Below are positions 23,924 through 33,063 of a DNA stretch of 64,000 nucleotides, piece after piece (the first letter of the stretch is position 1; each line of letters starts with the position of its first letter). Source of the DNA: Methanoperedens sp049303315 (GTDB taxonomy: Archaea > Halobacteriota > Methanosarcinia > Methanosarcinales > Methanoperedenaceae). The notes below the pieces were generated by a model. That model was not told the origin of the DNA. It made no database searches and saw nothing but the letters and a program-made list of their open reading frames with translations. The stretch is taken from positions 1 through 64,000 of the forward strand of contig JBAQMZ010000054.1 of NCBI GenBank assembly GCA_049303315.1. Direction: 5' to 3'. The position numbers were made by a program, and so were the translations under genes.

Positions 23924-25114
23924 ATGAAAGCTGTAATTCTTGCCGCCGGACAGGGAACGAGGATGGGACCGCTTACCCGGAATAGACCCAAGGTCATGCT
24001 GCCTATTGCAAATAAGCCCCTGCTTTCCCATGTAATACTCTCTGCGCGTGATGCAGGAATCAGGGAATTTGTGCTTGTGGTGGGATTTGGGCAGGAAATT
24101 ATTAAACGGTATTTCGGGGATGGCTCTTCTATGAATGTCAGCATTGAATATGCGCACCAGAAAGAACAGCTTGGTACAGCGGATGCCGTACGCTCGGCAA
24201 AAGGATTTGTAAAAGACCGGTTTTTAATGCTGAACGGTGACATAATTGTGAACTCTGCGCATATCAAAAACATGGTCAAACAAAGCCGGGATGTGGTTAT
24301 AACGGCAAGACGCGTTGATAACCCATCTGAATTCGGTGTACTTGAGGTAGAGGATGACAGGGTTTTGCGTATTATAGAGAAACCGGAAAAACCCCCAACA
24401 AATCTTGCAAATGCTGGGATATACGTTTTCCCGTTGGCGATATTTGATGCAATAAACAAAACGAAGCTCTCAGCCAGGAAGGAATACGAAATAACCGAAT
24501 CACTGCAGTTGCTGATTGATGAGGGCATAGATGTCGGTTTTTTGACCCTTTCAGGGAATTGGCTTGATATAGGGAGGCCCTGGGACCTTCTTGATGCCAA
24601 TGAATATTTCCTGTCCGGTTTACAGCCCGGCATAAAAGGTGAAATCGAGCCGCTTGCCACATTGAAAGGCAAGGTTTCGGTCGGGGAAGGTACGATTGTA
24701 AGGAACGGCTCTTATATAGTCGGTCCTGTGATAATCGGAAAAAACTGTGATATCGGGCCTAACTGTTATATTCGCCCCGGCACCAGCATCGGCGATGATG
24801 TGCGTATTGGCAATGCGGTGGAGATCAAGAACAGCATCATCATGAATGGAACGCATATAGGGCATTTGAGTTATGTGGGGGACAGCATCATAGGGGAAAG
24901 ATGTAATTTCGGGGCGGGAACAAAGGTTGCAAACCTGAGGCACGACGACATGACAATCCGCGTGCGGCTGAAGGGCAAACTCACGGACTCTGGCAGGAGA
25001 AAGCTTGGCACGATTATGGGGGATGATGTGCACACAGGTATCAACAGTATGATTAACGTGGGCGCTGTGGTTGAAAGCGGGGCGATGATAGCGCCCGGGG
25101 AATGCGTGAAATAG
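23924..25114 (+). CDS. Sugar-1-phosphate nucleotidylyltransferase/acyltransferase (GlmU-like), paralogue 2
   Basis: 396 residues, same architecture as the gene at 19594: MKAVILAAGQGTRMGPLTRNRPKVMLP, LNGDIIVNS, then a left-handed beta-helix (VIIGKNCDIGPNCYIRPGTSIGDDVRIGN). The two share many segments but are clearly diverged, so this is an old duplication. HDDMTIRV in the C-terminal part is close to GlmU acetyltransferase loops. It may split the two reactions with paralogue 1 or serve another sugar, for example the GDP- or UDP-sugars of the downstream locus. Last gene of the operon; convergent with aIF2-beta. Confidence 0.85.
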   Translation: MKAVILAAGQGTRMGPLTRNRPKVMLPIANKPLLSHVILSARDAGIREFVLVVGFGQEIIKRYFGDGSSMNVSIEYAHQKEQLGTADAVRSAKGFVKDRFLMLNGDIIVNSAHIKNMVKQSRDVVITARRVDNPSEFGVLEVEDDRVLRIIEKPEKPPTNLANAGIYVFPLAIFDAINKTKLSARKEYEITESLQLLIDEGIDVGFLTLSGNWLDIGRPWDLLDANEYFLSGLQPGIKGEIEPLATLKGKVSVGEGTIVRNGSYIVGPVIIGKNCDIGPNCYIRPGTSIGDDVRIGNAVEIKNSIIMNGTHIGHLSYVGDSIIGERCNFGAGTKVANLRHDDMTIRVRLKGKLTDSGRRKLGTIMGDDVHTGINSMINVGAVVESGAMIAPGECVK

Positions 25115-25146
25115 AACAGATAAAATAGAAAATATAGAGAAAATTT

Positions 25147-25758
25147 TTAAGACACTTTTTCAGCAAAAGCCAGAGTGCCTGTAATTTTCTTGATTTTTAT
25201 TTTTACGGTATCTCCCTTAACTGTATTGGGCACATAAATTGTATATTTATCTTTTTTAGCGATGCCGTCGCCTTTACTTCCCACCGCATCGATCTTGACA
25301 TCGTAAGTTTCGCCTTCGGTCAGCGCTTCTTCTTTTGCTATTGTCGTTGCCCGCCGTTTCGTTACCGGCCTGTGCGCCCCGCAGGCATCGCAGCGCAGGG
25401 TCAGGATTCTCTCGCTTTTCATCAGATGCGTATCCGGACGTCCGCATTCCGAGCATGTCACATATTCCTTGACATATGCGTTAATAAGTTCGGTAACGAT
25501 TCCCGACGTGAGTTTCCTCTGGAATATCGCCCTTGAACCATCGATTTTTCCAGCCGTTCCAAGTTCCCGCAAAAGGAATTTGAATAAATGCTCCTGCTCA
25601 CGGTTCAGTTTGTCGGCTATGCCGGCAAAATTTTCAAGTACTGTCGTCTTTCCTTCGGTGAGCAGCTTGGGCTCAGGGACAACAAACCGTTCCCCCGAAC
25701 CTTTGATTTCAGGCAGTTGTTTCAATGCCCTGTCAAGGTTTGCAAGATAATCATTCAA
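25147..25758 (-). CDS. Translation initiation factor aIF2 subunit beta with C-terminal TRAM domain
   Basis: The beta subunit of the factor that delivers initiator tRNA to the ribosome. Residues 1-about 135 are the IF2-beta/IF5 fold with the zinc ribbon CSECGRPDT...LRCDACGA. A TRAM domain follows (EGETYDVKIDAVGSKGDGIAKKDKYTIYVPNTVKGDTVKIKI), an RNA-binding module fused to this factor in methanosarcinal and related archaea. 203 residues. TTTATATA about 20 nt before ATG 25758 is a likely TATA box. It lies 45 nt downstream of L10e on the same strand. Confidence 0.93.
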   Translation of the reverse strand: MNDYLANLDRALKQLPEIKGSGERFVVPEPKLLTEGKTTVLENFAGIADKLNREQEHLFKFLLRELGTAGKIDGSRAIFQRKLTSGIVTELINAYVKEYVTCSECGRPDTHLMKSERILTLRCDACGAHRPVTKRRATTIAKEEALTEGETYDVKIDAVGSKGDGIAKKDKYTIYVPNTVKGDTVKIKIKKITGTLAFAEKVS

Positions 25759-25803
25759 AAAGTGATACCTCGCTTTATATACCAGTCGTTTGATGATTCA
25801 TAG

Positions 25804-26325
25804 TTAAGTTGCAATTAATTCCTGGCCCTTTTCTACGACCAGGCTGATGGGAGTTGGCAATTTATATCCTGCTGAAACGAGTGATTTTTTTGCCTGTTTG
25901 AAACCTGCCGGGTTAATATACACCGTCATGAGTTTCTGGCCGGCCCTTACCCTGGCAGCCGTACCAACAGGCTTCCCGAATGCCAGGCGCATTCCCTGTG
26001 AAACACGGTCGGCGCCTGCTCCTGTCGCCTGTTTGTTCTCCCTTAAGACTTCATGCGGGTGGACCCTGATTTTTAAATGATAATTGGGCTGCCCGAGAAC
26101 CTCAAGTAATATCCTGTTCGCTGCAATGCGAGCGGATTCAAGAGCACTGTGCCGTATATTACATGCTTCTTTTGCTACGAGGGACATGTGCACCGGGAAA
26201 TCATCTTTCAGGTTTCCCATGTCATAAGTTACTATTTTGCTTCCCGGAACGCCGCCCATGTATTCGCGCCTTGTAAATGAGCGCTGGGTGATTTTAGTGT
26301 ACATTCTTCCTGGTTTTCTTGCCAT
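25804..26325 (-). CDS. rpl10e: 50S ribosomal protein L10e (uL16 family)
   Basis: 173-residue archaeal/eukaryotic-type uL16, which sits near the tRNA sites of the large subunit. MARKPGRMYTKITQRSFTRREYMGGVPGSKI is the standard N-terminus; AANRILLEVLGQPNYHLKIRVHPHEVLRENK and GADRVSQGMRLAFGKPVGTAARV complete the signature. GGAGGATTACTCAA precedes the start codon. Its mRNA leader would contain the stem-loop repeat at 26372-26420 if transcription begins upstream of it. Confidence 0.97.
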   Translation of the reverse strand: MARKPGRMYTKITQRSFTRREYMGGVPGSKIVTYDMGNLKDDFPVHMSLVAKEACNIRHSALESARIAANRILLEVLGQPNYHLKIRVHPHEVLRENKQATGAGADRVSQGMRLAFGKPVGTAARVRAGQKLMTVYINPAGFKQAKKSLVSAGYKLPTPISLVVEKGQELIAT

Positions 26326-26344
26326 TTGAGTAATCCTCCGATAA

Positions 26345-26420
26345 GCCGAAACTTCGGCTTGCGCAGTGTTTGGGTATGCTTCGCATACCCGTCGTTTGAT
26401 AAACCTTTCTTAAAGGTTTT
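26345..26420. repeat. Stem-loop repeat, copy 2, in the L10e/gatE divergent spacer
   Basis: GGGTATGC-TTC-GCATACCC then GTCG TTTGATAAACC T TTCTTAAAGGTTT: the same two-hairpin unit as in the tRNA-Tyr intron at 4192-4241, but with the loop complemented. An additional hairpin GCCGAAACTTCGGC (26345-26358) precedes it here. It lies upstream of both rpl10e (minus) and gatE (plus), so it could be part of the L10e mRNA leader or simply a mobile repeat. Confidence 0.7.
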
Positions 26421-26595
26421 GGAATGTGCGTATTAAAAACATATCACACGATTTGGTTTCCAGATGACTTTGAGGTTTATAAACTTTATTGAAATGGCCA
26501 CCTGTCAAAAAATTCCCGCGAAACATTTTCAGGATACTACAGGCTGCAAGCCTTATAACAATTCTTTTATAGATTGCAGGATATCAAAGAAGCCG

Positions 26596-28482
26596 ATGAG
26601 TCACGACTACAGGGCGCTCGGATTAAAAGCCGGACTTGAAATCCACCAGCAGCTTGACACAAAAGAAAAACTCTTCTGCGGCTGTCCCACCCTTCTTCGT
26701 GATACCAAAGAATCCAATTTCGAATTCATGAGATACCTTCGCCCCGCACAGAGCGAGATGGGAGTGGTCGATAAAGCGGCGCTCGAGGAAATAAAACTCA
26801 TAAAAAGATTCATCTATAAGGCTTATGATACGACCTGCCTTGTCGAAAATGATGAAGAGCCGCCGCGTGAATTGAATCAGGAAGCTGTGGATTTTGCTCT
26901 CATGATTGCACGCATGCTGAACATGAATATCGTTGACGAGCTATATACCATGCGAAAAATAGTGATTGACGGCTCGAATACATCGGGTTTCCAGAGGACA
27001 GGGCTTGTTGCTACCGGCGGTTACCTTGATTCAAAAGCGGGCCGCGTAGGAGTGGATGTGCTCTGCCTTGAGGAAGAAGCGGCACAGAAAGTTGAAGATA
27101 AAGGCGATTCGGTGATATATTCTCTTGACAGGCTCGGGATTCCGCTTGTTGAGATTGGGACAGCGCCCGACATCGTGTCGCCCGCGCACGCACGAGAAGT
27201 TGCTGAACAAATCGGTATGATACTGCGCTCAACCGGCAGGGTAAAGCGCGGACTTGGAACTATCAGGCAGGATGTCAACGTTTCAATTGCAGAAGGGGCG
27301 AGAGTTGAGATAAAAGGAGTGCAGGAACTGTCCCTGATAGAAACTATTGTGGAGCAGGAAGTAACAAGACAGGAAGCTTTGATAGGAATTAAAAAGCAGC
27401 TTAATAAACTGAATGCATCTGTTTCTGATAAAATCGTGGATGTAACATCTGTTTTTACAAATACAACCTCCAAAGTAATATTAAAGGCATTAAATACAGG
27501 GGTTGTTTATGCTGTGAACCTGCCCGGATTTGCAGGATTTGCGGGAAAAGAGCTCCAGCCCGGAAGGCGCCTGGGGACAGAGTTTTCCGACCGCGCTAAA
27601 AAATCAGGTGTTGGAGGCATATTCCATACGGACGAATTGCCGAATTATGGCATCACACAGGACGAGATCGATGCGCTCCGGAAAGCAGTTGGCGCACAGG
27701 ATAAGGACTGTGTGGTCATGGTTGCAGATACTAAGGAGAAGGCAAAAGGAGCGCTTGAAGCAGTGATTATCAGGGCAAAAGAGGCGCTCAGGATTGTGCC
27801 TGAGGAAACAAGACGGGCGCTTCCTGACGGGAATTCGGCTTACATGAGACCGCTCCCGGGCGCGGCGCGTATGTACCCCGAGACGGATGTTCCGCCCGTA
27901 TTGATTACTGAAGATAGGATACGCAACATAAAGTTGCCCGAACTTATCGGCGAGCGCAAAGAGAGGTATATGCGGAAATTTGGGTTGAATGAAGAACTTG
28001 CAAATCAGATTGCAAAATCAGGAAACTTTGTACTTTTTGATAAAATCATGCAGCAAATACCACAAGCGAATGCAACTATAGTCGTACGAACCCTTGAAAC
28101 CGTTTTAAATGAACTTGAAAAAGAAGGTATATTGGTAAATAAGATTACTGAAGAACATCTGATGCAGTTTTTCAAACTCCAGTCCGAAGGAAAGATACCA
28201 AATGAAGCTATAGGCAATGTACTGAAAACGATTGCCAGCAAACCTGAATTGACAGTTGATAATGCCGTCCAATCTCTTGGTATAGGCGGTGTGGGCACGG
28301 GCGAACTGGAGATTGCTATAGACAGGCTGATTGAATCCAAAATGGATTTTATCAAAGAAAAAGGATTGAATTCAGCAGGTCCGTTGATGGGCGTGATTAT
28401 GAAGGATTTCAGGGGCAAGGTCAGTGGCGAAGAAGTGAGCAGGATACTGAAAGAAAAAATATCAAAGAAAATAGGCAATTAA
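26596..28482 (+). CDS. gatE: Glutamyl-tRNA(Gln) amidotransferase subunit E
   Basis: With GatD, GatE converts Glu-tRNA(Gln) to Gln-tRNA(Gln) in archaea. The 628-residue protein has the GatB/E core (GLKAGLEIHQQLDTKEKLFCGCPT, FEFMRYLRPAQSEMG, YTMRKIVIDGSNTSGFQRT), the GatE-specific AspRS-like insertion (about 285-400), the helical and YqeY-like tail (ILKTIASKPELTVDNAVQ). The frame is open from 26464, but those 44 residues do not resemble the family; ATG 26596 (SHDYRALGLKAG) is the start. gatD is not in this window. Monocistronic, divergent from rpl10e. Confidence 0.95.
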   Translation: MSHDYRALGLKAGLEIHQQLDTKEKLFCGCPTLLRDTKESNFEFMRYLRPAQSEMGVVDKAALEEIKLIKRFIYKAYDTTCLVENDEEPPRELNQEAVDFALMIARMLNMNIVDELYTMRKIVIDGSNTSGFQRTGLVATGGYLDSKAGRVGVDVLCLEEEAAQKVEDKGDSVIYSLDRLGIPLVEIGTAPDIVSPAHAREVAEQIGMILRSTGRVKRGLGTIRQDVNVSIAEGARVEIKGVQELSLIETIVEQEVTRQEALIGIKKQLNKLNASVSDKIVDVTSVFTNTTSKVILKALNTGVVYAVNLPGFAGFAGKELQPGRRLGTEFSDRAKKSGVGGIFHTDELPNYGITQDEIDALRKAVGAQDKDCVVMVADTKEKAKGALEAVIIRAKEALRIVPEETRRALPDGNSAYMRPLPGAARMYPETDVPPVLITEDRIRNIKLPELIGERKERYMRKFGLNEELANQIAKSGNFVLFDKIMQQIPQANATIVVRTLETVLNELEKEGILVNKITEEHLMQFFKLQSEGKIPNEAIGNVLKTIASKPELTVDNAVQSLGIGGVGTGELEIAIDRLIESKMDFIKEKGLNSAGPLMGVIMKDFRGKVSGEEVSRILKEKISKKIGN

Positions 28483-28598
28483 CATTCTTATGAACCCAAT
28501 AAATAATAATATATTAAGACAATATGATTATTCAAGCTACACTTTAAAAAAGAAAAGAAGAATATCTTTACAAAAAATAATTGAGCGTGTAAAATAAC

Positions 28599-29636
28599 AT
28601 GACCAAAACAGCCTTAATAACAGGAATTACAGGTCAGGATGGAGCGTATCTTGCCGAGTTCCTCCTGAACAAAGGATATATAGTGCATGGAATAAAGCGA
28701 AGGTCGTCTTCATTCAATACCGAACGGATTGACCATTTATACAAGGATCCGCACGACAGAAATGTAAATTTCTCCTTGCACTATGGCGACCTCACCGATT
28801 CAACGAACCTAATCCGGATTATCCAGGAAACGCAGCCGGATGAAATATACAATCTTGCTGCCCAGAGCCATGTTCAGGTCTCGTTCGAAACTCCTGAATA
28901 TACGGCAAATTCAGATGCCGTTGGAACCCTGCGCCTGCTGGAAGCTATTCGAATCCTCGGTCTGGAAAAGAAGACAAAATTTTATCAAGCCTCCACAAGC
29001 GAACTATATGGAAAAGCCCAGGAAATACCGCAAAATGAGAAAACGCCCTTCTATCCAAGAAGCCCTTATGGTGCAGCCAAGTTATACGCTTATTGGATAA
29101 CAATAAATTACCGGGAGGCTTATAAAATGTTCGCATGCAATGGCATCCTTTTCAATCACGAATCCCCAATCCGCGGCGAAACATTCGTAACGAGAAAGAT
29201 AACGATGGCGGTGGCAGGGATAAAGAAAGGGTTGCAGAAAAAACTCTATCTTGGCAATCTGGATGCTAAACGTGACTGGGGTTTTGCGGGGGATTATGTG
29301 GAAGCGATGTGGCTTATGCTTCAGCAGGACGAACCGGACGATTTTGTAATCGCGACCGGGGAAACGCATTCCGTGAGGGAGTTTGTAGAGCTTGCGTTTA
29401 AGGAAGCGGGGATTGAGATTGAGTGGAAGGGAAAAGGGATAGAGGAGGTAGGAGTGAATTCGGCGAACGGCGATATTTTGATAGAGATCGATCCACGTTA
29501 TTTCAGGCCGACTGAAGTTGATATATTGGTAGGAGACCCTTCTAAAGCCAGGGAAAAGCTGGGCTGGGAGGCTAAGGTTGGGTTTGAGGAACTGGTGAAG
29601 ATGATGGTGAAAGGAGATCAGGAAAAATTTCAATGA
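28599..29636 (+). CDS. gmd: GDP-mannose 4,6-dehydratase
   Basis: Converts GDP-mannose to GDP-4-keto-6-deoxymannose, precursor of GDP-fucose and GDP-rhamnose. Short-chain dehydrogenase with GITGQDGAYL (NAD(P)-binding), LAAQSHVQVSFE, QASTSELYGK, and YGAAKLYAYW holding the YxxxK pair; GILFNHESPIRGETFVTRKIT and DWGFAGDYVEAMW are diagnostic of Gmd. 345 residues. First gene of the glycan locus; the enzymes using its product are at 53.6-55.4 kb. The 116-bp spacer before it is AT-rich (AATAATATATTAAG) and is the likely locus promoter. Confidence 0.95.
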   Translation: MTKTALITGITGQDGAYLAEFLLNKGYIVHGIKRRSSSFNTERIDHLYKDPHDRNVNFSLHYGDLTDSTNLIRIIQETQPDEIYNLAAQSHVQVSFETPEYTANSDAVGTLRLLEAIRILGLEKKTKFYQASTSELYGKAQEIPQNEKTPFYPRSPYGAAKLYAYWITINYREAYKMFACNGILFNHESPIRGETFVTRKITMAVAGIKKGLQKKLYLGNLDAKRDWGFAGDYVEAMWLMLQQDEPDDFVIATGETHSVREFVELAFKEAGIEIEWKGKGIEEVGVNSANGDILIEIDPRYFRPTEVDILVGDPSKAREKLGWEAKVGFEELVKMMVKGDQEKFQ

Positions 29637-29647
29637 GACTATAACTC

Positions 29648-30526
29648 ATGGAGAAAAATCAAAAGGTTATTGCCTGCTTACCTGCCTACAATGAGGAAAC
29701 TTCTATAGGCAGCGTTGTTCTTAAGACAAAAAGGCATGTAGATAAAGTTATTGTAATTGATGACGGCAGCAGTGATGGCACTGTAGGAATAGTCAGATTG
29801 ACTGAAGCAGAAATTGTCGAACATGAGAAAAACAGAGGGTACGGCGCGGCTATCAAATCATGCTTTGAGGCAGCAAAAAATGAGGGTGCTGATGCAATGG
29901 TCATTATCGATGCAGACGGGCAGCACAACCCTGATGAAATACCATTGGTATTGGCACCTGTTTTAGCTGGCGAAGCCGATATGGTGATTGGATCAAGATT
30001 TTTAGAAAATGTAGATATACCGGCGTACAGGCGAGTTGGTATAAACGTGCTCACGAAGCTAACCAATATCGGGTCAAAAGGTAATGTATCTGATTCCCAG
30101 AGCGGATTTCGGGCGTACTCAAAAGAGGCAATAAATCAGCTTAAATTCAATGCTAACGGCATGGGTGTTGGCTCAGAGATATTGATTAATGCACAGGAGT
30201 TGGGATTGAGGATAAAAGAAGTACCCGTTACGTGTAAATATAAGGGCGTTGAAGGATCGACGCATAATCCTGTTAGCCATGGAATCAGTGTGTTTAACTT
30301 GATTCTTGTATTGATAAAAAATAAGCATCCTTTGCTTTTTTTTGGCGTCCCAGGAATAGTATTTCTTTCAGCGGGAATATCCTCTGGGATCTCTGCAATC
30401 AGTATATATAATAAAACTGGAGATTTTGCAATAGGGATTGTAATGCTATCTATGGTAACAACATTAGTAGGAGTAATATCGATATTTTCAGGCTTGATTT
30501 TGGATTCAATTAGAACTTATAAATAG
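29648..30526 (+). CDS. GT2 glycosyltransferase, dolichyl-phosphate sugar synthase-like (AglD/AglJ type)
   Basis: 292 residues. GT-A domain with CLPAYNEETSIGSVV, VIVIDDGSSDGT and the metal-binding DADGQHNPDEI; SDSQSGFRAYSKEAI is typical of dolichol-phosphate glycosyltransferases. Two hydrophobic helices at the end (HPLLFFGVPGIVFLSAGI and a second at about 262-284) anchor it. Probably transfers a sugar from a nucleotide donor to a polyprenyl phosphate on the inner face of the membrane as the first step of N-glycan or glycolipid building. It follows gmd by 11 nt. Confidence 0.88.
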   Translation: MEKNQKVIACLPAYNEETSIGSVVLKTKRHVDKVIVIDDGSSDGTVGIVRLTEAEIVEHEKNRGYGAAIKSCFEAAKNEGADAMVIIDADGQHNPDEIPLVLAPVLAGEADMVIGSRFLENVDIPAYRRVGINVLTKLTNIGSKGNVSDSQSGFRAYSKEAINQLKFNANGMGVGSEILINAQELGLRIKEVPVTCKYKGVEGSTHNPVSHGISVFNLILVLIKNKHPLLFFGVPGIVFLSAGISSGISAISIYNKTGDFAIGIVMLSMVTTLVGVISIFSGLILDSIRTYK

Positions 30527-30542
30527 GGCTGAAGGGTTAATC

Positions 30543-31541
30543 ATGTCAAGTTTAAAAATAAGTGTTATTATTCCAGTTAAAAATGAAGAAGAAAAGATCG
30601 AGCAATGCCTTAAATCTATTTTTAACCAATCCAATCCTCCTTTCGAGGTTATTATAGTAGACGGGCATTCTTCCGATAAAACTGTTGAGAAAGCAGAAAA
30701 GTATCCTATAATATTATTATACGAAGACCATAAAACGCGGGCAGGTGCATGTCAGGTAGGTTTGGAAAATTCAAGAGGAGAGATAATCGCTTTTACCGAC
30801 GCTGATTGCATACCCCAATGTGATTGGCTAGAAAATTTAATAAAAGAGTTCAATAGCGATATTGTGGGAGTAGGAGGTGGAATTAAACCCTCAGGGAAGG
30901 GTATATGGGAAGAATCCATTAATCTCGCTACAAGTACATTTTTAGGAAGTGCAAAGTCGGTCCAAGGTAGACTTTTTAAAACTAAACGATATGTTAAGAG
31001 TATAAGCGGATGCAACAGTGCTTACCGTAGAGACGATATAATAAAAGCAGGGGGGTTTAAAACTGATCTGCTCACCGCAGAAGATACAGAATTAAATAAT
31101 AGGCTTGCAAAATTTGGGAAACTCGTATTTACACCGAATGCCATAGTTATACATAATCCCAAAAGAGGGGTCAGATTATTTGCAAAAAGGATGTATCAGT
31201 ATGGTTATGGTAGGGGCAAAAGCAAATTAATAGATTTACAGGTTATTCCACCGCTTATATTACCTTTTGCATTACTTACGTTACCAATTTATATCCTTAC
31301 GAAATCCGATCCAAGTATTCAATTATTTTTTGTTATGTTTACAGTATATTTTTTGTTAATTTTAATTTTTACAGTAATGTTAACTTACAAGCAGAAGAAT
31401 AAGAAGTACATTTTTACAATACCGATTGTATTTATGGTTGAACATGTTTCCTATAGTGTCGGGTTATGGAGAGGATTTTTGATTGCAATAAGAGAAGGGA
31501 AAGCTATGAATCTTAAAAACCCCAAAAAAGTTTGTAATTAA
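30543..31541 (+). CDS. GT2 glycosyltransferase with C-terminal membrane helices
   Basis: 332 residues. GT-A motifs: VIIPVKNEEEKIEQCLKSI, VIIVDGHSSDKT, AFTDADCIP, and a C-terminal LLTAEDTELNNRLAKFGK (ED acceptor motif). Three hydrophobic helices at about 237-255, 260-280 and 290-310 suggest membrane attachment. Donor and acceptor unknown. It lies 16 nt after the previous gene and is likely co-transcribed. Confidence 0.88.
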   Translation: MSSLKISVIIPVKNEEEKIEQCLKSIFNQSNPPFEVIIVDGHSSDKTVEKAEKYPIILLYEDHKTRAGACQVGLENSRGEIIAFTDADCIPQCDWLENLIKEFNSDIVGVGGGIKPSGKGIWEESINLATSTFLGSAKSVQGRLFKTKRYVKSISGCNSAYRRDDIIKAGGFKTDLLTAEDTELNNRLAKFGKLVFTPNAIVIHNPKRGVRLFAKRMYQYGYGRGKSKLIDLQVIPPLILPFALLTLPIYILTKSDPSIQLFFVMFTVYFLLILIFTVMLTYKQKNKKYIFTIPIVFMVEHVSYSVGLWRGFLIAIREGKAMNLKNPKKVCN

Positions 31542-31677
31542 AAACTGCTGATACCGCAAAATTAAAGTCAACCAATAAAGTCTAAGAGATTATATCTTTA
31601 TACAAGTGTTATGAAAAAAGAAATTACAGCTAAAGAAATTAATATTAAATTTAAAGATGAAATTAATGAGGTATTTT

Positions 31678-33060
31678 ATGAGAGTACTACTAGTTCAGCC
31701 TAATTACAGGATTCAGCGAGAGTCTGGAGCTTGGGGAATAAATCCGCCTCTTGGTTTAGCGTACATAGCATCGGTTTTAAGAGAAAATGATGTAGATGTT
31801 GAAATTCTGGATGCCAATGCGTTAAATCTTACAAGTACAGAGGTAGCATCATATGCGGAGAAAGTTCATGCTTCTATTATGGGAATTAGTATTCTTACCC
31901 CTGCTCATAATTTCAGTGTTGATGTCGCTAGTTTATTACCAGATGATATTTTAAAAGTAGCAGGTGGGAACCAAGCGACAGCGTTACCTAATCAATTAAT
32001 TAACGAAGGCTTCAATGTTATTGTCCGTGGAGAGGGGGAATATACGATGCTAGAGCTTGCACAAGGTAAGGCGTTATCGGATGTAATGGGCATATCTTAC
32101 AAGGAAAATGATAAAATTTTCCATAATCCACCCCGTCCCCCGTTAGATCCAGATTCTCTTCCAATGCCAGCAAGAGAACTGCTGCCCAGTAATGGCGTGG
32201 ATATACCGTATCTCTCAGCCGGAACCGTGTATCGTCCTTGGGCTGGAATCCTAACTAGTCGAGGTTGCCCTTACGATTGCTACTATTGCTTTAAAAAAAC
32301 TTTTGGATACAAATTTCGCCCAAGAAGCGCAGAAAAAGTTGTTTCTGAAATAGTCCATTTACACGAAAAGTATGGTGTCAAAGAAATAGATATTTATGAT
32401 GATTGTTTTAATTTTGACTTAAAGCGTGCAGAGAAAATACTTGATATAATTATAGAGCAAGAGCTTGATATTCATATCAGATGTTCAAATGGGCTACGTG
32501 TAGATAAGATTACAGAGTCCTTTATTAAAAAAATGAAAAAAGCTGGTTGCTGCTATATTGCATATGGCATCGAATCCGGTGACCAAAAAGTATTAGATTT
32601 GATACCGAAACGTATTACACTTCAACAGGTAACTAGTGCCATTAAATTGACTAATGATGCTAGGATTACAACGGCTGGATTCTTTATTTTTGGACTAATA
32701 GGCGATAATAAAGAAGCAATGGAAAGAACATTAACTTTAGCTAATGAATTAAATTTAGACATGTGTTCATTTACTATTGCAACACCTTACCCAGGCACCA
32801 AACTCTGGGATATGGTGAAAGAGAAAGGAAATATTTTTATCAGCGATTGGGATGATTTCCATCATACATCAGGTAAAATGATATTCACTTATCCAGATAC
32901 TGCCGGCCCCGAGGATGTAGAAGAAGTGTATAAACGTTCGTATACCGCGTTCTATTTCAGGCCGAAATACCTGATAAGGCAGGCGCTAAAAATCAGATCT
33001 TTAGAGGAACTTAGAATGGCATTTCACGGATTAAACTCAATATTGAAGGTTAGGAGATAA
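31678..33060 (+). CDS. B12-binding-type radical SAM enzyme 1
   Basis: 460 residues. The N-terminal Rossmann-like domain (RVLLVQPNY...NPPLGLAYIASVLRENDVDVEILDANA) has the class-B cobalamin-binding layout; the radical SAM core holds SRGCPYDCYYC (CxxxCxxC for the 4Fe-4S cluster), then YGIESGDQKVLDLIPK and ATPYPGTKLWD. Members are mostly methylases of unactivated carbons, or ring-forming enzymes. I use ATG 31678 because GAGGT at 31668-31672 is five bases upstream, rather than the earlier Met at 31657. The C-terminal YTAFYFRPKYLIRQAL is shared by the first four of these paralogues, pointing to one subfamily. Confidence 0.88.
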   Translation: MRVLLVQPNYRIQRESGAWGINPPLGLAYIASVLRENDVDVEILDANALNLTSTEVASYAEKVHASIMGISILTPAHNFSVDVASLLPDDILKVAGGNQATALPNQLINEGFNVIVRGEGEYTMLELAQGKALSDVMGISYKENDKIFHNPPRPPLDPDSLPMPARELLPSNGVDIPYLSAGTVYRPWAGILTSRGCPYDCYYCFKKTFGYKFRPRSAEKVVSEIVHLHEKYGVKEIDIYDDCFNFDLKRAEKILDIIIEQELDIHIRCSNGLRVDKITESFIKKMKKAGCCYIAYGIESGDQKVLDLIPKRITLQQVTSAIKLTNDARITTAGFFIFGLIGDNKEAMERTLTLANELNLDMCSFTIATPYPGTKLWDMVKEKGNIFISDWDDFHHTSGKMIFTYPDTAGPEDVEEVYKRSYTAFYFRPKYLIRQALKIRSLEELRMAFHGLNSILKVRR

Positions 33061-33063
33061 TGA

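Noticed and set aside
23743..24672. Long minus-strand open frame of 309 codons
   Set aside because: It is antisense to glmM and the second GlmU-like gene, both with complete motifs.
26464..26595. 44-residue N-terminal extension of GatE
   Set aside because: Homologues start at ATG 26596 and the extension has no conserved features; it is more likely leader sequence.
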